DNA of 64,000 nt from Cumulibacter soli (GCF_004382795.1 NZ_SMSG01000001.1:620001-684000), one strand, 5' to 3'; shown: positions 45,840 through 55,057, counted from the stretch's first letter. The notes: generated from the letters alone by a model not told the origin. A program made the numbers and translations.

Positions 45840-46544
45840 ATGAGTTACGCCAGGCCCACGGCCATCCTCGTCGATGATTCGTCGCTCACCAGGGCGTCAC
45901 TGCCGGGCCTCATGCCGGAGTTGGACTTCGTCGGCTCCTTTTCGACAGCCGACGAATGTGTCGGCCGCGGCACCCGCGCCGATGTGACCATCATCGAGCT
46001 CGAACGCGCCGATAAATGCGTCAACGAAGTTCGACACGGCCTCGACGGCCTGCGCCGCGCAATCAGCGCGGGCCATCACGCATGCGTTTACACCCAGGAG
46101 GCTAGACCGTTCATTCACGCAGCGTGTCTGGCAGCAGGCGCGAAGGGCGTCGTATCCCGCGCCAAGCCGCTGGACGTCGCCGAGAAGGCGTTCCTGGAAG
46201 TAGCGCATGGCCACGCCTTCATCTCCCAGGGCCTAGTGATCGCTTTCGATCAACTGCCACGACGGCACCAGTTCGCGATGCTGACACCGCAGCAAAGCAC
46301 CATCCTGAACGCTCGCGCACGGGGCCTGCCATTCCCGGCGATCGCTGGCATGCTGCATCTACCGGCGAGCCAGGTTCAATTCGAGTGGCGCCGGATCTGC
46401 TCGGCCATCAGCCACTTCCTGCAGCGAGGAGACCTCAGCGTCGCCACCGGCGTGCTCGGGTTACCCGCCGACGACCTCGCAGATCTCTGGCCCTGTCGCA
46501 ATTCCGTCTCCTCTGACAGCGCGCGTATCGGCCAGCCCGCATAG
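45840..46544 (+). CDS. Orphan response-regulator-like protein with altered phosphorylation site
   Basis: 234 residues from ATG 45840. The N-terminal 120 residues have the receiver layout: acidic pair VDDSS (D12, D13), a Thr in CVYTQE (T85) and a Lys in RAKPLD (K109). The phospho-acceptor position after strand 3 reads VTIIELERAD, i.e. glutamate (E53) where aspartate is expected. A NarL/LuxR-type HTH, LTPQQSTILNARARGLPFPAIAGML, follows at about 148-175 and is degenerate. No histidine kinase is near. The Glu may mimic phosphate, so the protein could be permanently active or use another signal. It overlaps the MFS gene by 1 nt (TAGTG). Confidence 0.7.
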   Translation: MSYARPTAILVDDSSLTRASLPGLMPELDFVGSFSTADECVGRGTRADVTIIELERADKCVNEVRHGLDGLRRAISAGHHACVYTQEARPFIHAACLAAGAKGVVSRAKPLDVAEKAFLEVAHGHAFISQGLVIAFDQLPRRHQFAMLTPQQSTILNARARGLPFPAIAGMLHLPASQVQFEWRRICSAISHFLQRGDLSVATGVLGLPADDLADLWPCRNSVSSDSARIGQPA

Positions 46545-47803
46545 TGCTCAAGTCGTACGCAGCACTGTTCCGCACTCCCGGTTCGATCAGGTTCAGTTCC
46601 GCCGGCTTCGTCGCCCGGATGCCCATCGCGCAGATGAGCATCGCCGCTGTCCTTCTTATCTCCACCGAAACCGGGAGTTACGCGCTCGCCGGGCAGGTAG
46701 CGGCGACTGCCGCGCTGGCCGGCGCCGTTGTCATGCCACAGACCGCGCGGTTGGTCGACCGCTACGGGCAGGCGCGGATCGTCCGGCCCATCATCACCAT
46801 CGGTGCCACAGCGTGGCTCCTGCTCGCGAGCGCGGTCACCTTCGCGTGGCCGATGTGGACGTGGTTCGCTTTCGCCGCTCTGGGCGGCGCCATGGGGCCA
46901 TCGGTCGGCGCGATGGTCCGAGCACGCTGGGTCCACGCGCTGGACGACAGCACGCTGCAGCATCGCGCGTTCAGTTGGGAGTCGTCCCTCGACGAGGTTA
47001 TCTTCGTCATCGGACCACCATTGGCGACATTTCTCGCGACCGGTATTTCGACGTACGCCGCGATCGTCGTACCCGTCGCGTTATTGCTGGTCGGCGGCTG
47101 GCTGTTCACCGCCCAGCGCGCAACCGAACCACCGCCGTCCGGGCGCGACGCGGCCCGTTTCCCGTCGCGTCGCTTTCTCACCGGGACGTTCGTCTCGGTC
47201 GCGTTGGTGTATGTGTGCTGCGGTGTCGCGTTCGGCGCGATCGACGTGGTCGCCGTCGCGCTCGCCGAAGAGGCCGGCCATAAATCGGCCGCCGGGATCA
47301 TCCTTGCCGCCTTCGCCGCCGGTAGCCTGCTGGCCGGTCTGACGTTCGGCGTCCTGACGTTCAAACGCTCGGTCGGCGCACAGTTCGTCACCTTCGCGTG
47401 CCTGTTCGCCGTGCTCGGCCCACTGATGCTGCTATCGGCGAATCTTCCGCTGGCGGGCATCCTGTTGTTCGTCGGCGGCGCCGCCATTGCGCCGCTGCTG
47501 ATCTCCGGCATCACGCTTATTCAACGACTCGTCCCGCCGGCGGCGTTGACCGAGGCATTGACGTGGTCGACCACGTCCCTGGTTATCGGCATCACGATCG
47601 GCGCGAGCGGGGCGGGATCGATCGTCGATGCGCACGGCGCTCGGATGGGGTTCTGGCTGCCGGCCTCAGTGGCCGTCCTCGCCGGGCTGCTGGCCGTGAT
47701 CTCGATTCCGCGGCTGCGTTTCACCGCCGTCACCCGAACCGCCGACGCCCTCGCCGTGGGACTCGTCGACGCCCCGGTCCCCGCGGCCTCGCACACCGAA
47801 TAA
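46544..47803 (+). CDS. MFS transporter
   Basis: 419 residues from GTG 46544, overlapping the response-regulator stop by one base. About twelve membrane segments are seen (for example SIAAVLLISTETGSYALAGQ, TWFAFAALGGAMGPSVGAMV, ATFLATGISTYAAIVVPVAL). There is no strong drug-efflux motif C. The sequence resembles the actinobacterial MFS group of 400 residues with no characterised substrate. It is probably regulated by or co-expressed with the preceding orphan regulator. It ends 58 nt before the MoxR gene. Confidence 0.8.
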   Translation: MLKSYAALFRTPGSIRFSSAGFVARMPIAQMSIAAVLLISTETGSYALAGQVAATAALAGAVVMPQTARLVDRYGQARIVRPIITIGATAWLLLASAVTFAWPMWTWFAFAALGGAMGPSVGAMVRARWVHALDDSTLQHRAFSWESSLDEVIFVIGPPLATFLATGISTYAAIVVPVALLLVGGWLFTAQRATEPPPSGRDAARFPSRRFLTGTFVSVALVYVCCGVAFGAIDVVAVALAEEAGHKSAAGIILAAFAAGSLLAGLTFGVLTFKRSVGAQFVTFACLFAVLGPLMLLSANLPLAGILLFVGGAAIAPLLISGITLIQRLVPPAALTEALTWSTTSLVIGITIGASGAGSIVDAHGARMGFWLPASVAVLAGLLAVISIPRLRFTAVTRTADALAVGLVDAPVPAASHTE

Positions 47804-47861
47804 CCGGCGTGCTTAGACTGGGCGAGTTCGCCGAAATGCGCCGACGAGAAGGTAGCTGTGC

Positions 47862-48743
47862 ATGGGAATGAAGCAGTACGACGCCCCGGCCGACCTAGCT
47901 GCGGCTCTGGATAAGACCGATTACATCGCCGATGACGGGCTCGCCACGGCCGCGTTTCTCGCCCTGCGGATGGGCCGTCCGCTCTTCCTCGAGGGCGATG
48001 CCGGCGTCGGCAAGACCGCTCTCGCCCAGGCGTTGGCTACGGTGCTGGACGCCACCCTGATCCGGCTGCAGTGCTACGAAGGAATCGACGCTTCCCAGGC
48101 GCTCTACGACTGGGATTTCGCACGCCAGATGCTGCACCTGCGCGCGGCCGAAGCCGACGAGAGCACCCAGCGCGAGGAGGTCGAGCAGGAGCTGTACGGA
48201 CGCCGGTTCCTGATCGCCCGTCCGCTGCTTCAGGCACTGGAGACGACGCCGAGCGTGCTGCTGATCGACGAGTTGGATCGGGCGGACGACGAGTTCGAGG
48301 CGTTCCTCCTAGAGGTGCTCGCCGAGTCGTCGGTTACCATCCCCGAGCTCGGCACGATCAAGGCAACGACTCCGCCGCTGACCGTCATCACCTCCAACCG
48401 CACCCGCGAGGTGCACGATGCACTCAAACGCCGCTGCCTCTATCACTGGGTCTCACATCCCTCTTTCGATCGCGAGGTCGAAATCATCCGACGGCGCCTA
48501 CCCGAGGTGAGTGAATCGCTCAGTCGCCAGGTCGCTCGCGCCGTAGGCACGCTGCGGCAAGCCGACCTGCTCAAGCCGCCCGGCGTCGCCGAAGCGATTG
48601 ACTGGGCGCAGGCCCTGCACCTGCTCGGCGTACGTGAACTCTCCCCGGAGAACGCTGCGCGCTCGCTCGGCGCCGTGCTGAAGTATCGCGAGGACGCCGA
48701 GCGCGTGCTCGCCGGCGATCTCGACACATTGCTGGGCGGCTAA
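47862..48743 (+). CDS. coxD: MoxR-family AAA ATPase (CoxD-like) for Mo-hydroxylase maturation
   Basis: 293 residues from ATG 47862. Walker A is FLEGDAGVGKTALAQ (about residues 47-61), Walker B VLLIDELDRAD, sensor VITSNRTREVHDALKRRCLYHW. In carbon monoxide dehydrogenase systems CoxD is a membrane-associated ATPase that helps rebuild the Cu-Mo site; MoxR proteins in general act as chaperones with a VWA partner. The next gene, 3 nt away, encodes the VWA protein CoxE, and XdhC follows, so this is a cofactor-maturation operon. The structural cox genes lie 5 kb downstream. Confidence 0.87.
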   Translation: MGMKQYDAPADLAAALDKTDYIADDGLATAAFLALRMGRPLFLEGDAGVGKTALAQALATVLDATLIRLQCYEGIDASQALYDWDFARQMLHLRAAEADESTQREEVEQELYGRRFLIARPLLQALETTPSVLLIDELDRADDEFEAFLLEVLAESSVTIPELGTIKATTPPLTVITSNRTREVHDALKRRCLYHWVSHPSFDREVEIIRRRLPEVSESLSRQVARAVGTLRQADLLKPPGVAEAIDWAQALHLLGVRELSPENAARSLGAVLKYREDAERVLAGDLDTLLGG

Positions 48744-48746
48744 GTC

Positions 48747-49910
48747 ATGACCGCGGGCTGGATGTTGCATTACACCGAGAAGGAGTCGAGTGTCGCCGCA
48801 CGCGGTATCGACGAGATCTTGCTCGGTTTCGCCCGCATGTTGCAGGTCGCCGGCATCGACGTCACCCCCGACAGGACCCAGTCGATGATCGCCGCGGTCG
48901 GCGAACTCGACGTCTTGAACCAGGATGACGTCTATTGGGCCGGCCGGCTCACCCTCTGTAACAACCCCGACGACCTTGGCAAGTACGACGCCGGGTTCGC
49001 GGCGTACTTCGAGGGCAAGGAAGCGATTCCGCGCAATCCCGCGGACGCGCCGACACCACGCCCGATGACGATGCCGGTCGGATTGAACCAACCACAGGAT
49101 GAGCAGGCCGAAGAACCCTCGGACGACGAGGATCCACTGCCCGGGCAGGCGTCCGCGCAGGAGGTGTTGCGGCACAAGGACCTCGCCGAACTGACCGATT
49201 CTGACCGGCGAGCGCTGCGGCGCATGTTCGAACTACTCGCCCCGGCCGCGGCAACCCGGCGCTCACGCCGTTACCGCGACTCGCACACCGGCATCACGGA
49301 TGCGCACAAATCGATCCGCTCCGCGATGCGCACCGGCGGCGAGTTCACCCGCCTGGAACGTCGCGACCGTCGGGTGCGCCCGCGCAAGCTGGTGATCATC
49401 GGTGACATCAGTGGATCGATGGCCCCGTACACCGATCCCATTCTGCGCTTCGCGCATGCCGCCGTACGCCGTAACCCGACCTCGACAGAGGTGTTCACCC
49501 TCGGCACTCGGCTCACCCGAGTCACCCGTGAGTTGCGGTTGCGCGATCCGGACAAGGCGCTGCAGGCGGCCGGCGCGGCGATCCCCGATTGGAGCGGCGG
49601 TACTCAACTCGGTGAGATGCTGCGCGCATTCCTGGACCGCTGGGGACAACGCGGCGCGGCACGACGCGCGACCGTAGTTATCTTCTCCGATGGCTGGGAA
49701 CGCGGCGACCCGGATCTACTCGGCGAGCAGATGCAACGGCTACATCGCCTGGCGCATACCGTCATTTGGGCGAACCCGCACAAGGGTCACGACGGCTACG
49801 AGCCATTGACCGGCGGAATAATCGCGGCCCTGCCGAGCATTGATCATTTTGTAGCGGGTCATAGTTTCGACTCGTATGCAGAACTAGCGAAGGTGATTGC
49901 CGATGCGTGA
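48747..49910 (+). CDS. coxE: VWA-domain protein (CoxE-like)
   Basis: 387 residues from ATG 48747. The N-terminal region (GIDEILLGFARMLQVAGIDVTPDRTQSM) is the CoxE-type helix. An acidic linker around 115-135 (QDEQAEEPSDDEDPL) precedes the VWA domain with its MIDAS motif DISGS (D220, S222, S224). CoxE works with CoxD in the insertion of the metal centre into the large subunit. The stop overlaps xdhC by 8 nt. Confidence 0.88.
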   Translation: MTAGWMLHYTEKESSVAARGIDEILLGFARMLQVAGIDVTPDRTQSMIAAVGELDVLNQDDVYWAGRLTLCNNPDDLGKYDAGFAAYFEGKEAIPRNPADAPTPRPMTMPVGLNQPQDEQAEEPSDDEDPLPGQASAQEVLRHKDLAELTDSDRRALRRMFELLAPAAATRRSRRYRDSHTGITDAHKSIRSAMRTGGEFTRLERRDRRVRPRKLVIIGDISGSMAPYTDPILRFAHAAVRRNPTSTEVFTLGTRLTRVTRELRLRDPDKALQAAGAAIPDWSGGTQLGEMLRAFLDRWGQRGAARRATVVIFSDGWERGDPDLLGEQMQRLHRLAHTVIWANPHKGHDGYEPLTGGIIAALPSIDHFVAGHSFDSYAELAKVIADA

Positions 49911-51027
49911 AATCCTGGACGACTTACTTCCCTGGTGGCAGGACGGCAAGACGGTCGGTATGGGGACGGTCGTGGCCACCTGGCGCTCCGCTCCGCGCCC
50001 GGCCGGCGCATCGATGGTCGTCGGTCCGGATGGCGAAGCCTTCGGCAGCGTGTCCGGCGGCTGCGTCGAGGGTGCGGTGTACGAAGAGGCGCAGTTGGTC
50101 ACCGCCGGTGAGTCGACACCGTCGATGCATCGCTACGGGATCAGTGATGACGACGCGTTCACGGTCGGGCTGACGTGCGGCGGGATACTTGACGTTTTCG
50201 TGGAGCCCGTCAGCAAACAGACGTTCCCCGAATTGGCGGACGTTGCGCAGTCGATCAACGAGCACGAACCCGTCGCGGTCGTGACCTGCGTAGACGGTCC
50301 AGACGATCGTCGCGGTAAGCGCCTGGTCATCTGGAACGACCGTACGTCGGGAACTTTGGGACTACAGCGTCTGGACGACGCCGTCACCGATGACGCTCGC
50401 GGCATGCTGGCTGCCGGGCGCACCGGCACCATTCACTACGGGCATGACGGCGAGCGCCGCGGCGACGAACTGACGCTTTTCGTAGCCGCGTACGCGCCGC
50501 CGCGGCGGATGCTGGTTTTCGGCGCGATCGACTTCGCGGCGGCGGTGGCGAAGATCGGCGCGTTCCTCGGCCACAAGGTCACGGTGTGCGATGCACGCGA
50601 AGTGTTCGCGACCAAGAAGCGCTTCCCGGACGCACACGAAGTCGTCGTCGACTGGCCGCACCGGTACCTCGCCACCGAAGTCGAGGCCGGACGCGTCGAC
50701 GAGCGCACGATCATTTGCGTGCTGACGCACGACCCGAAGTTCGACGTACCGCTGCTGGAGGTCGCGCTGCCGCTGGACGTCGCGTATATCGGCGCGATGG
50801 GCTCGCGCCGCACGCACGACGACCGGTTGGACCGGCTGCGCGAGGCAGGCGTGAGCGAGGAATTGATCGCGAAGTTGTCCTCACCGATCGGTCTGGACCT
50901 CGGGGCGCGTACGCCGGAGGAAACCGCGGTCTCCATCGCCGCGGAGATCATCGGGTTGCAGTGGGGCGGAGACGGTGGGCGCCTGGCGGAGAAGGAAGGG
51001 CGGATCCACGCCGATGTAGCGCGGTAA
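49903..51027 (+). CDS. XdhC/CoxI-family molybdenum cofactor maturation protein
   Basis: 374 residues from ATG 49903 (GAAGGTG 7 nt upstream; the TTG two codons earlier is weaker). The N-terminal XdhC/CoxI domain contains GSVSGGCVEGAVYEEA and GLTCGGILDVFVEP; the C-terminal NAD(P)-Rossmann domain contains RMLVFGAIDFAAAVA and YIGAMGSRRTHDDR. XdhC proteins bind molybdenum cofactor, assist its sulfuration and insert it in xanthine-dehydrogenase-family enzymes. Being coupled to coxE, it serves the Mo hydroxylase whose subunits are encoded at 55.9-59.7 kb. Confidence 0.9.
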   Translation: MREILDDLLPWWQDGKTVGMGTVVATWRSAPRPAGASMVVGPDGEAFGSVSGGCVEGAVYEEAQLVTAGESTPSMHRYGISDDDAFTVGLTCGGILDVFVEPVSKQTFPELADVAQSINEHEPVAVVTCVDGPDDRRGKRLVIWNDRTSGTLGLQRLDDAVTDDARGMLAAGRTGTIHYGHDGERRGDELTLFVAAYAPPRRMLVFGAIDFAAAVAKIGAFLGHKVTVCDAREVFATKKRFPDAHEVVVDWPHRYLATEVEAGRVDERTIICVLTHDPKFDVPLLEVALPLDVAYIGAMGSRRTHDDRLDRLREAGVSEELIAKLSSPIGLDLGARTPEETAVSIAAEIIGLQWGGDGGRLAEKEGRIHADVAR

Positions 51028-51108
51028 CTCCTAGCACCCTCCCTGACCCGAGGTGCGCGGCCTGGACCCACCAGGCACCCACGGCGCATCGCCGACGATA
51101 ATGGACGA

Positions 51109-51930
51109 ATGGCTAAGATCCAGGAATCCGCTACTCGCCCTGCCATCGCATTGACCATCGCAGGGTCTGAGGCGACCGGTGGCGCGGGCGCGCAGGCCGA
51201 TCTCAAGACGTTCCAGGCCCACGACGTGTTCGGCATGGTGGCCTTGACCTGCATCGTGAGTTTCGATCCGAAGAACGAGTGGGCGCACCGATTCGTGCCG
51301 GTCGATACGGAGGTGATCGCTGACCAACTCGAAGCTCAGTTCGCGGCGTACACCCCGGACGCGGTCAAGATCGGGATGCTCGGCACACCAACCACGATCG
51401 AGACCGTGGCGAACGCGCTCGCCGGTGCGTCGCTGCCGAACCTGGTGCTTGACCCGGTGCTCATCTGCAAGGGGCAGGAGCCGGGTGCCGCGCTAGACAC
51501 TGATAACGCGTTGAAGGCGCAGATCTTGCCGCTAGCCACATTTGTCACACCGAACCACTTCGAGGCGATAGCGCTGTCGGGACGCGACTCAATCGAGTCC
51601 GTCGATGACTTGGTGGCCGCCGCGAAGGTGATCCACGAGAAGTCCGGTGCCGCCGTACTCGCCAAGGGCGGGGTGCGGCTCGCCGGACCGGATGCCATCG
51701 ACGTGTTCTACGACGGTGCAACCCTCGAAATTCTCAGCGCGCCGAAGGTCGGCGAACACGCGGTTTCGGGCGCGGGATGCACCCTCGCGGCCGCCGTCAC
51801 CGCGGAACTCGCGAAGGGCGCTACGCCGATTCAGGCCGCCAAGTCCGCGAAAGAAGCCGTCACTGCCGGCATCCACGCACGGGTCAGCTCTGCCGCACCA
51901 TTCGACGCCGTCCGCCAGCTCAATCGATAG
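51109..51930 (+). CDS. ThiD-like kinase of the dual-cysteine pyridoxal kinase/HMP-P kinase type
   Basis: 273 residues from ATG 51109. Ribokinase-fold motifs: LTIAGSEATGGAGAQADLKTF at the N-terminus, DPVLICKGQ and SGAGCTLAAAVTAELAKG at the C-terminus. Position C224 replaces the catalytic aspartate usual in GxGD, and a second cysteine, C120, is in the lid. That pair, 104 residues apart, resembles the Cys110/Cys214 pair I recall for the S. aureus pyridoxal kinase, which forms a hemithioacetal with pyridoxal. The enzyme may therefore make pyridoxal phosphate and/or the thiamine precursor HMP-PP. No other thi or pdx gene is adjacent. Confidence 0.8.
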   Translation: MAKIQESATRPAIALTIAGSEATGGAGAQADLKTFQAHDVFGMVALTCIVSFDPKNEWAHRFVPVDTEVIADQLEAQFAAYTPDAVKIGMLGTPTTIETVANALAGASLPNLVLDPVLICKGQEPGAALDTDNALKAQILPLATFVTPNHFEAIALSGRDSIESVDDLVAAAKVIHEKSGAAVLAKGGVRLAGPDAIDVFYDGATLEILSAPKVGEHAVSGAGCTLAAAVTAELAKGATPIQAAKSAKEAVTAGIHARVSSAAPFDAVRQLNR

Positions 51931-52040
51931 TCACCACGTTTGCCACACGGCCAGGGCCCTTACGCCTCGGGCTCATCTGCGGTGACGATCTGAAACTGAC
52001 GCTCTACGCCTCGGGCGCTGAAAGCCGATAGCCTGGACGC

Positions 52041-53195
52041 ATGCCGAATCTCCCCGAGAACGCCGCAATCCGGGATTTCGGCGCGTTGCAGGCCAAGGAC
52101 GGCCTACAGGAACATCCCCGGCGTACGCCGCGGGTGATGATCGATGCGCTCTCCTCGGTACGCCGCCCCGGGGACCCGTTCGTGGATGTGTTTTGCGCAG
52201 GCGAGGTGTTTTTCGATCTGGTCTTCACCGGTCTCGACGAGATGCCGCCTCCGGGCACCGAAGGCTGGGCGCCGGGGATGGGTTCGAGTCCCGGTGGACT
52301 GGCGAATATGGCCGTCGCGATGCGTCGCCTCGGCCTGCGCACCTGGCTCGCTGCGGCGTTCGGTGACGATCTATACGGCGACTATTGCTGGGACACGCTC
52401 GCCGCCCAAGAGGACATCGACCTTTCGGCCTCACGACGATTCGACGGCTGGCATTCCCCAGTCACGGTCTCCTTGGCAGTCGGTCGCGACCGCGCGATGG
52501 TCACCCATGGCCACCCCTCCCCGCAGACCCTCGATCAGATCATCGGCTCGCCGCCACCGGCACGGGCGTGCTTCGCCGGGCTCACCCTCAACGAGCAGAA
52601 GTGGGTGACGCACGCGCGCGACTCGGGCGCGATGGTGTTCGCCGATCTCGGCTGGGACCTGAGCCAACAGTGGTCAGCACAGATGGTCGAGCGGCTTGGC
52701 GCCTGCGACGCGTTTCTGCCGAATGCTGATGAGGCGATGGCACTCAGCCGCACCGACGACCCGGTGGCCGCGGCGGCGCGTTTGGCCGAGCACGTCCCGG
52801 TCGTGGTGGTGACCCGCGGGCAGGACGGGGCTTACGCGATCGATCAGCGCACCGGCGAGAGTGCCGACGTGCCTGGGCTGAAGGTGGACGCGATCGATCC
52901 CACGGGAGCAGGGGACGTATTCGGCGCGGCGTTCGTCGTCGGCACCCTCGCTGACTGGGCCCTGCAGGACCGGTTGCGGTTCGCCAATCTGTGCGCGGCG
53001 CTGTCGGTGCAGCATTTCGGCGGATCGTTAGCCGCACCCGGGTGGGGCGAGATCACGGCGTGGGTGCACGAGAACTTGGATCGTAACGACAGCGGCGATC
53101 TCGCCGGCTACCGCTTCCTGGCCGACCTGGTGCCCGATGTCGCCCTCACCCCGGTCCGCCGCGCGGGGGCCACCCTCGGCCTGCGCCACCGATGA
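52041..53195 (+). CDS. PfkB-family carbohydrate kinase
   Basis: 384 residues from ATG 52041. The PfkB signatures are GSSPGGLANMAVAMRRLGL (about 80-98) and DPTGAGDVFGAAFVVG (about 285-300), the latter with the catalytic aspartate. The protein has about 45 more N-terminal residues than a normal PfkB kinase (an ATG at 52137 would give the compact form) and an extension after the last motif. No sugar transporter or isomerase is near, so the phosphorylated sugar cannot be guessed. It is 110 nt after the ThiD-like gene, probably monocistronic. Confidence 0.82.
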   Translation: MPNLPENAAIRDFGALQAKDGLQEHPRRTPRVMIDALSSVRRPGDPFVDVFCAGEVFFDLVFTGLDEMPPPGTEGWAPGMGSSPGGLANMAVAMRRLGLRTWLAAAFGDDLYGDYCWDTLAAQEDIDLSASRRFDGWHSPVTVSLAVGRDRAMVTHGHPSPQTLDQIIGSPPPARACFAGLTLNEQKWVTHARDSGAMVFADLGWDLSQQWSAQMVERLGACDAFLPNADEAMALSRTDDPVAAAARLAEHVPVVVVTRGQDGAYAIDQRTGESADVPGLKVDAIDPTGAGDVFGAAFVVGTLADWALQDRLRFANLCAALSVQHFGGSLAAPGWGEITAWVHENLDRNDSGDLAGYRFLADLVPDVALTPVRRAGATLGLRHR

Positions 53196-53364
53196 ATACG
53201 CCCGACCGGCATCGACGCGCACTTACCGGAGATAACTCAGCAGCGCGAATCGCCACGTTTTGAGCCGAAAGCAAGGACCCGCCATCCCCTGTCGCACGAA
53301 GACCTGAATGGGACTAGCCTGGGCGTGGACTAAGCCTCTCGACTAGAAGGAGCATGTCAGAACC

Positions 53365-53988
53365 ATGGCAAAGTACACCCTCCCAGACCTTTCGTACGAC
53401 TACGGCGCCCTCGAGCCGCACATCAGCGGCGAGATCATGCAGCTGCACCACAGCAAGCATCACCAGAAGTACGTCGATGACGCGAACACGGCACTGGAGA
53501 AGCTTGCCGCCGCCCGCGACTCCGGCGACCTGGGCGCTATCCCGATGCTCGAGAAGAACCTCGCCTTCAACCTCGGTGGCCACACCAACCACTCGGTGTT
53601 CTGGCAGAACATGTCGCCCGATGGCGGTGGCCGTCCCGAGGGTGAGATCGCCGCGGCGATCGATCAGGACTTCGGCTCCTTCGAGAAGTTCCAGGCTCAC
53701 TTCGAGGCCGTCGCGACCACCATCCAGGGCTCCGGCTGGGCGATCCTCGCGTGGGATTCGATCTGCGAGCAGTTAGTCATCGTGCAGCTCTTCGACCAGC
53801 AGGCCAACGCCCCGATCGGTCTGACTCCGATCCTGATGCTGGACATGTGGGAGCACGCCTTCTACCTGCAGTACAAGAACGTCAAGGCCGACTACGCCAA
53901 GGCATGGTGGAACGTCGTCAACTGGAGCGATGTCACCGCTCGCTTCGAGCGCGCACGCACCGCGACCAAGGGTCTGATCGTCGGCTAG
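53365..53988 (+). CDS. sodA: Superoxide dismutase (Mn/Fe family, Mn-like features)
   Basis: 207 residues from ATG 53365; another ATG at 53354 is in a wrong frame. Metal ligands are H28 in [12 protein letters not shown]76 in [10 protein letters not shown], and D160 and H164 in [15 protein letters not shown] glycine precedes the second ligand region (NLGGHTNH) and a glutamine stands in [10 protein letters not shown], the pattern of Mn-type enzymes, in contrast to the Fe-type with Gln near H76. There is no signal peptide. It converts superoxide to O2 and H2O2. A strong terminator follows. Confidence 0.96.
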   Translation: MAKYTLPDLSYDYGALEPHISGEIMQLHHSKHHQKYVDDANTALEKLAAARDSGDLGAIPMLEKNLAFNLGGHTNHSVFWQNMSPDGGGRPEGEIAAAIDQDFGSFEKFQAHFEAVATTIQGSGWAILAWDSICEQLVIVQLFDQQANAPIGLTPILMLDMWEHAFYLQYKNVKADYAKAWWNVVNWSDVTARFERARTATKGLIVG

Positions 53989-54002
53989 TAACCGCATTCC
54001 AT

Positions 54003-54042
54003 CGCGGCGTACTCCCACTGGGGGTACGCCGCGTTGTTATTT
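54003..54042 (+). terminator. Intrinsic terminator after sodA
   Basis: Stem arms 54003-54012 and 54024-54033, extended inward by a CCC/GGG helix, are followed by a T-rich tail (TTGTTATTT). It begins 15 nt after the sodA stop. Confidence 0.85.
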
Positions 54043-54137
54043 CGTCGCTAAGAATCGTGCCGCGTCAAGCACAGTGACGTGCCCGATTGCACCGTATTTG
54101 CCCGGTATTGCACGAGAATCTCTCATATCCTGGTCGC

Positions 54138-54827
54138 ATGAACCTGACCTTTCGACGTACGTTTGCTGCCTCAGCCGCTTCCCTAATTGTCCTCGCTGCC
54201 GCCGCTTGCTCAGACGAAACCGACGGCGACGGCTCGCCGGGAGGCTCCTCGACCACGTCCGAGTCGACCGATTCCGGCGGCTCCTCGCCTGAGTCCGAGT
54301 CAAGCGAGTCCGAGTCGAGCGAGTCCGAGTCCAGCGAGTCGGAGTCGACCGATTCCGGCGGCTCCACGCCCGCCGGCTCGCAGACATCCTCCGATGGCGC
54401 CTTCACGTTCGAGTTCCCCGAGGGGTACGAGGACGGTACGGGCCAGGTCTCAGTTCCGTCCGCGGTCGCCGCGGCATACGACACCAGCGGCTCGGAGTTC
54501 CCCACGACGATCGTGGTCACCAAGGAATCGCTGAAGGGCTACAGCCTCGAGGAAATGGCAGACGCCGTCGTGGGACAACTGGAGTCCCAGTTCGACACCA
54601 CCGCGACCGAGGCGAAGGATTTCCCGCTCTCGGACATCGACGGTGAGGACGCGATCGCCTACACCACCGATGCGTACGACCAGGGCGGACAGACGCTCGC
54701 GTCGGCCATCGTCCTCACCCAGCACGATGGCAACGCGTACGGATTCATCTTGAACACGCTCGACGGCCAGCAGGGCCCCGCGAGTGAGAAGTTCGTCCAA
54801 TTGGTCGAAACGGTCGCCTGGGCCTAA
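54138..54827 (+). CDS. Secreted lipoprotein with SES-repeat linker
   Basis: 229 residues from ATG 54138; 17 more upstream codons are open but have no start signal. The signal peptide ends in LAAAAC (lipobox). A Ser/Glu-rich linker follows (positions about 35-80, SESSESESSESES), then a globular domain of about 150 residues beginning GAFTFEFPEGYEDG and ending VQLVETVAWA. This domain recurs in the next gene (GYEDG/GWADG; ends VWA), so the two are paralogues. The fold may be of the PsbP/LpqN or DUF1795 kind (alternating strands, no enzyme motif), but this is inference. The linker is encoded by a tandem DNA repeat. Confidence 0.75.
   Translation: MNLTFRRTFAASAASLIVLAAAACSDETDGDGSPGGSSTTSESTDSGGSSPESESSESESSESESSESESTDSGGSTPAGSQTSSDGAFTFEFPEGYEDGTGQVSVPSAVAAAYDTSGSEFPTTIVVTKESLKGYSLEEMADAVVGQLESQFDTTATEAKDFPLSDIDGEDAIAYTTDAYDQGGQTLASAIVLTQHDGNAYGFILNTLDGQQGPASEKFVQLVETVAWA
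54291..54350 (+). repeat. Four 15-nt tandem repeats coding SES linker
   Basis: Four 15-nt units (GAGTCCGAGTCxAGC) in frame. They are framed by an identical 24-nt sequence at 54261-54284 and 54342-54365 that begins GAGTCGACCGATTCC, so the segment looks like an expansion by duplication. Confidence 0.85.
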
Positions 54828-54853
54828 ACCCACAAGGCACCACTGAATCGCAC

Positions 54854-54899
54854 GGTAGCGACGCTCGTCTGCAGCATCGACGAGCGTCGCTACCTTTTT
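54854..54899 (+). terminator. Intrinsic terminator after lipoprotein gene
   Basis: Perfect 16-bp stem (54854-54869 with 54879-54894), 9-nt loop and TTTTT (54895-54899): a canonical rho-independent terminator, rare in such a GC-rich genome. Confidence 0.95.
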
Positions 54900-55057
54900 G
54901 CCTGCCCCGCATCCACGCGGTGCCCGCCAACGCGGCGGGTAGGAAACTGCTCGAACTAGTCCCATCCGTCGCCTAGCCGTAACCGGGCTATGAAACCCTC
55001 GCACGGTATGCAGCGTCCATAACGACGAGCACGTAACCATCCGACCAAGGGGATTCG

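Noticed and set aside
51028-51108. TPP riboswitch upstream of the ThiD-like gene
   Set aside because: Only about 80 nt are available and I see no THI-box elements (CTGAGA or GACCTG-like) in them.
54291-54350. CRISPR-like short repeats
   Set aside because: Units are 15 nt, contiguous, without spacers and in frame with a Ser/Glu linker; no cas genes are present.
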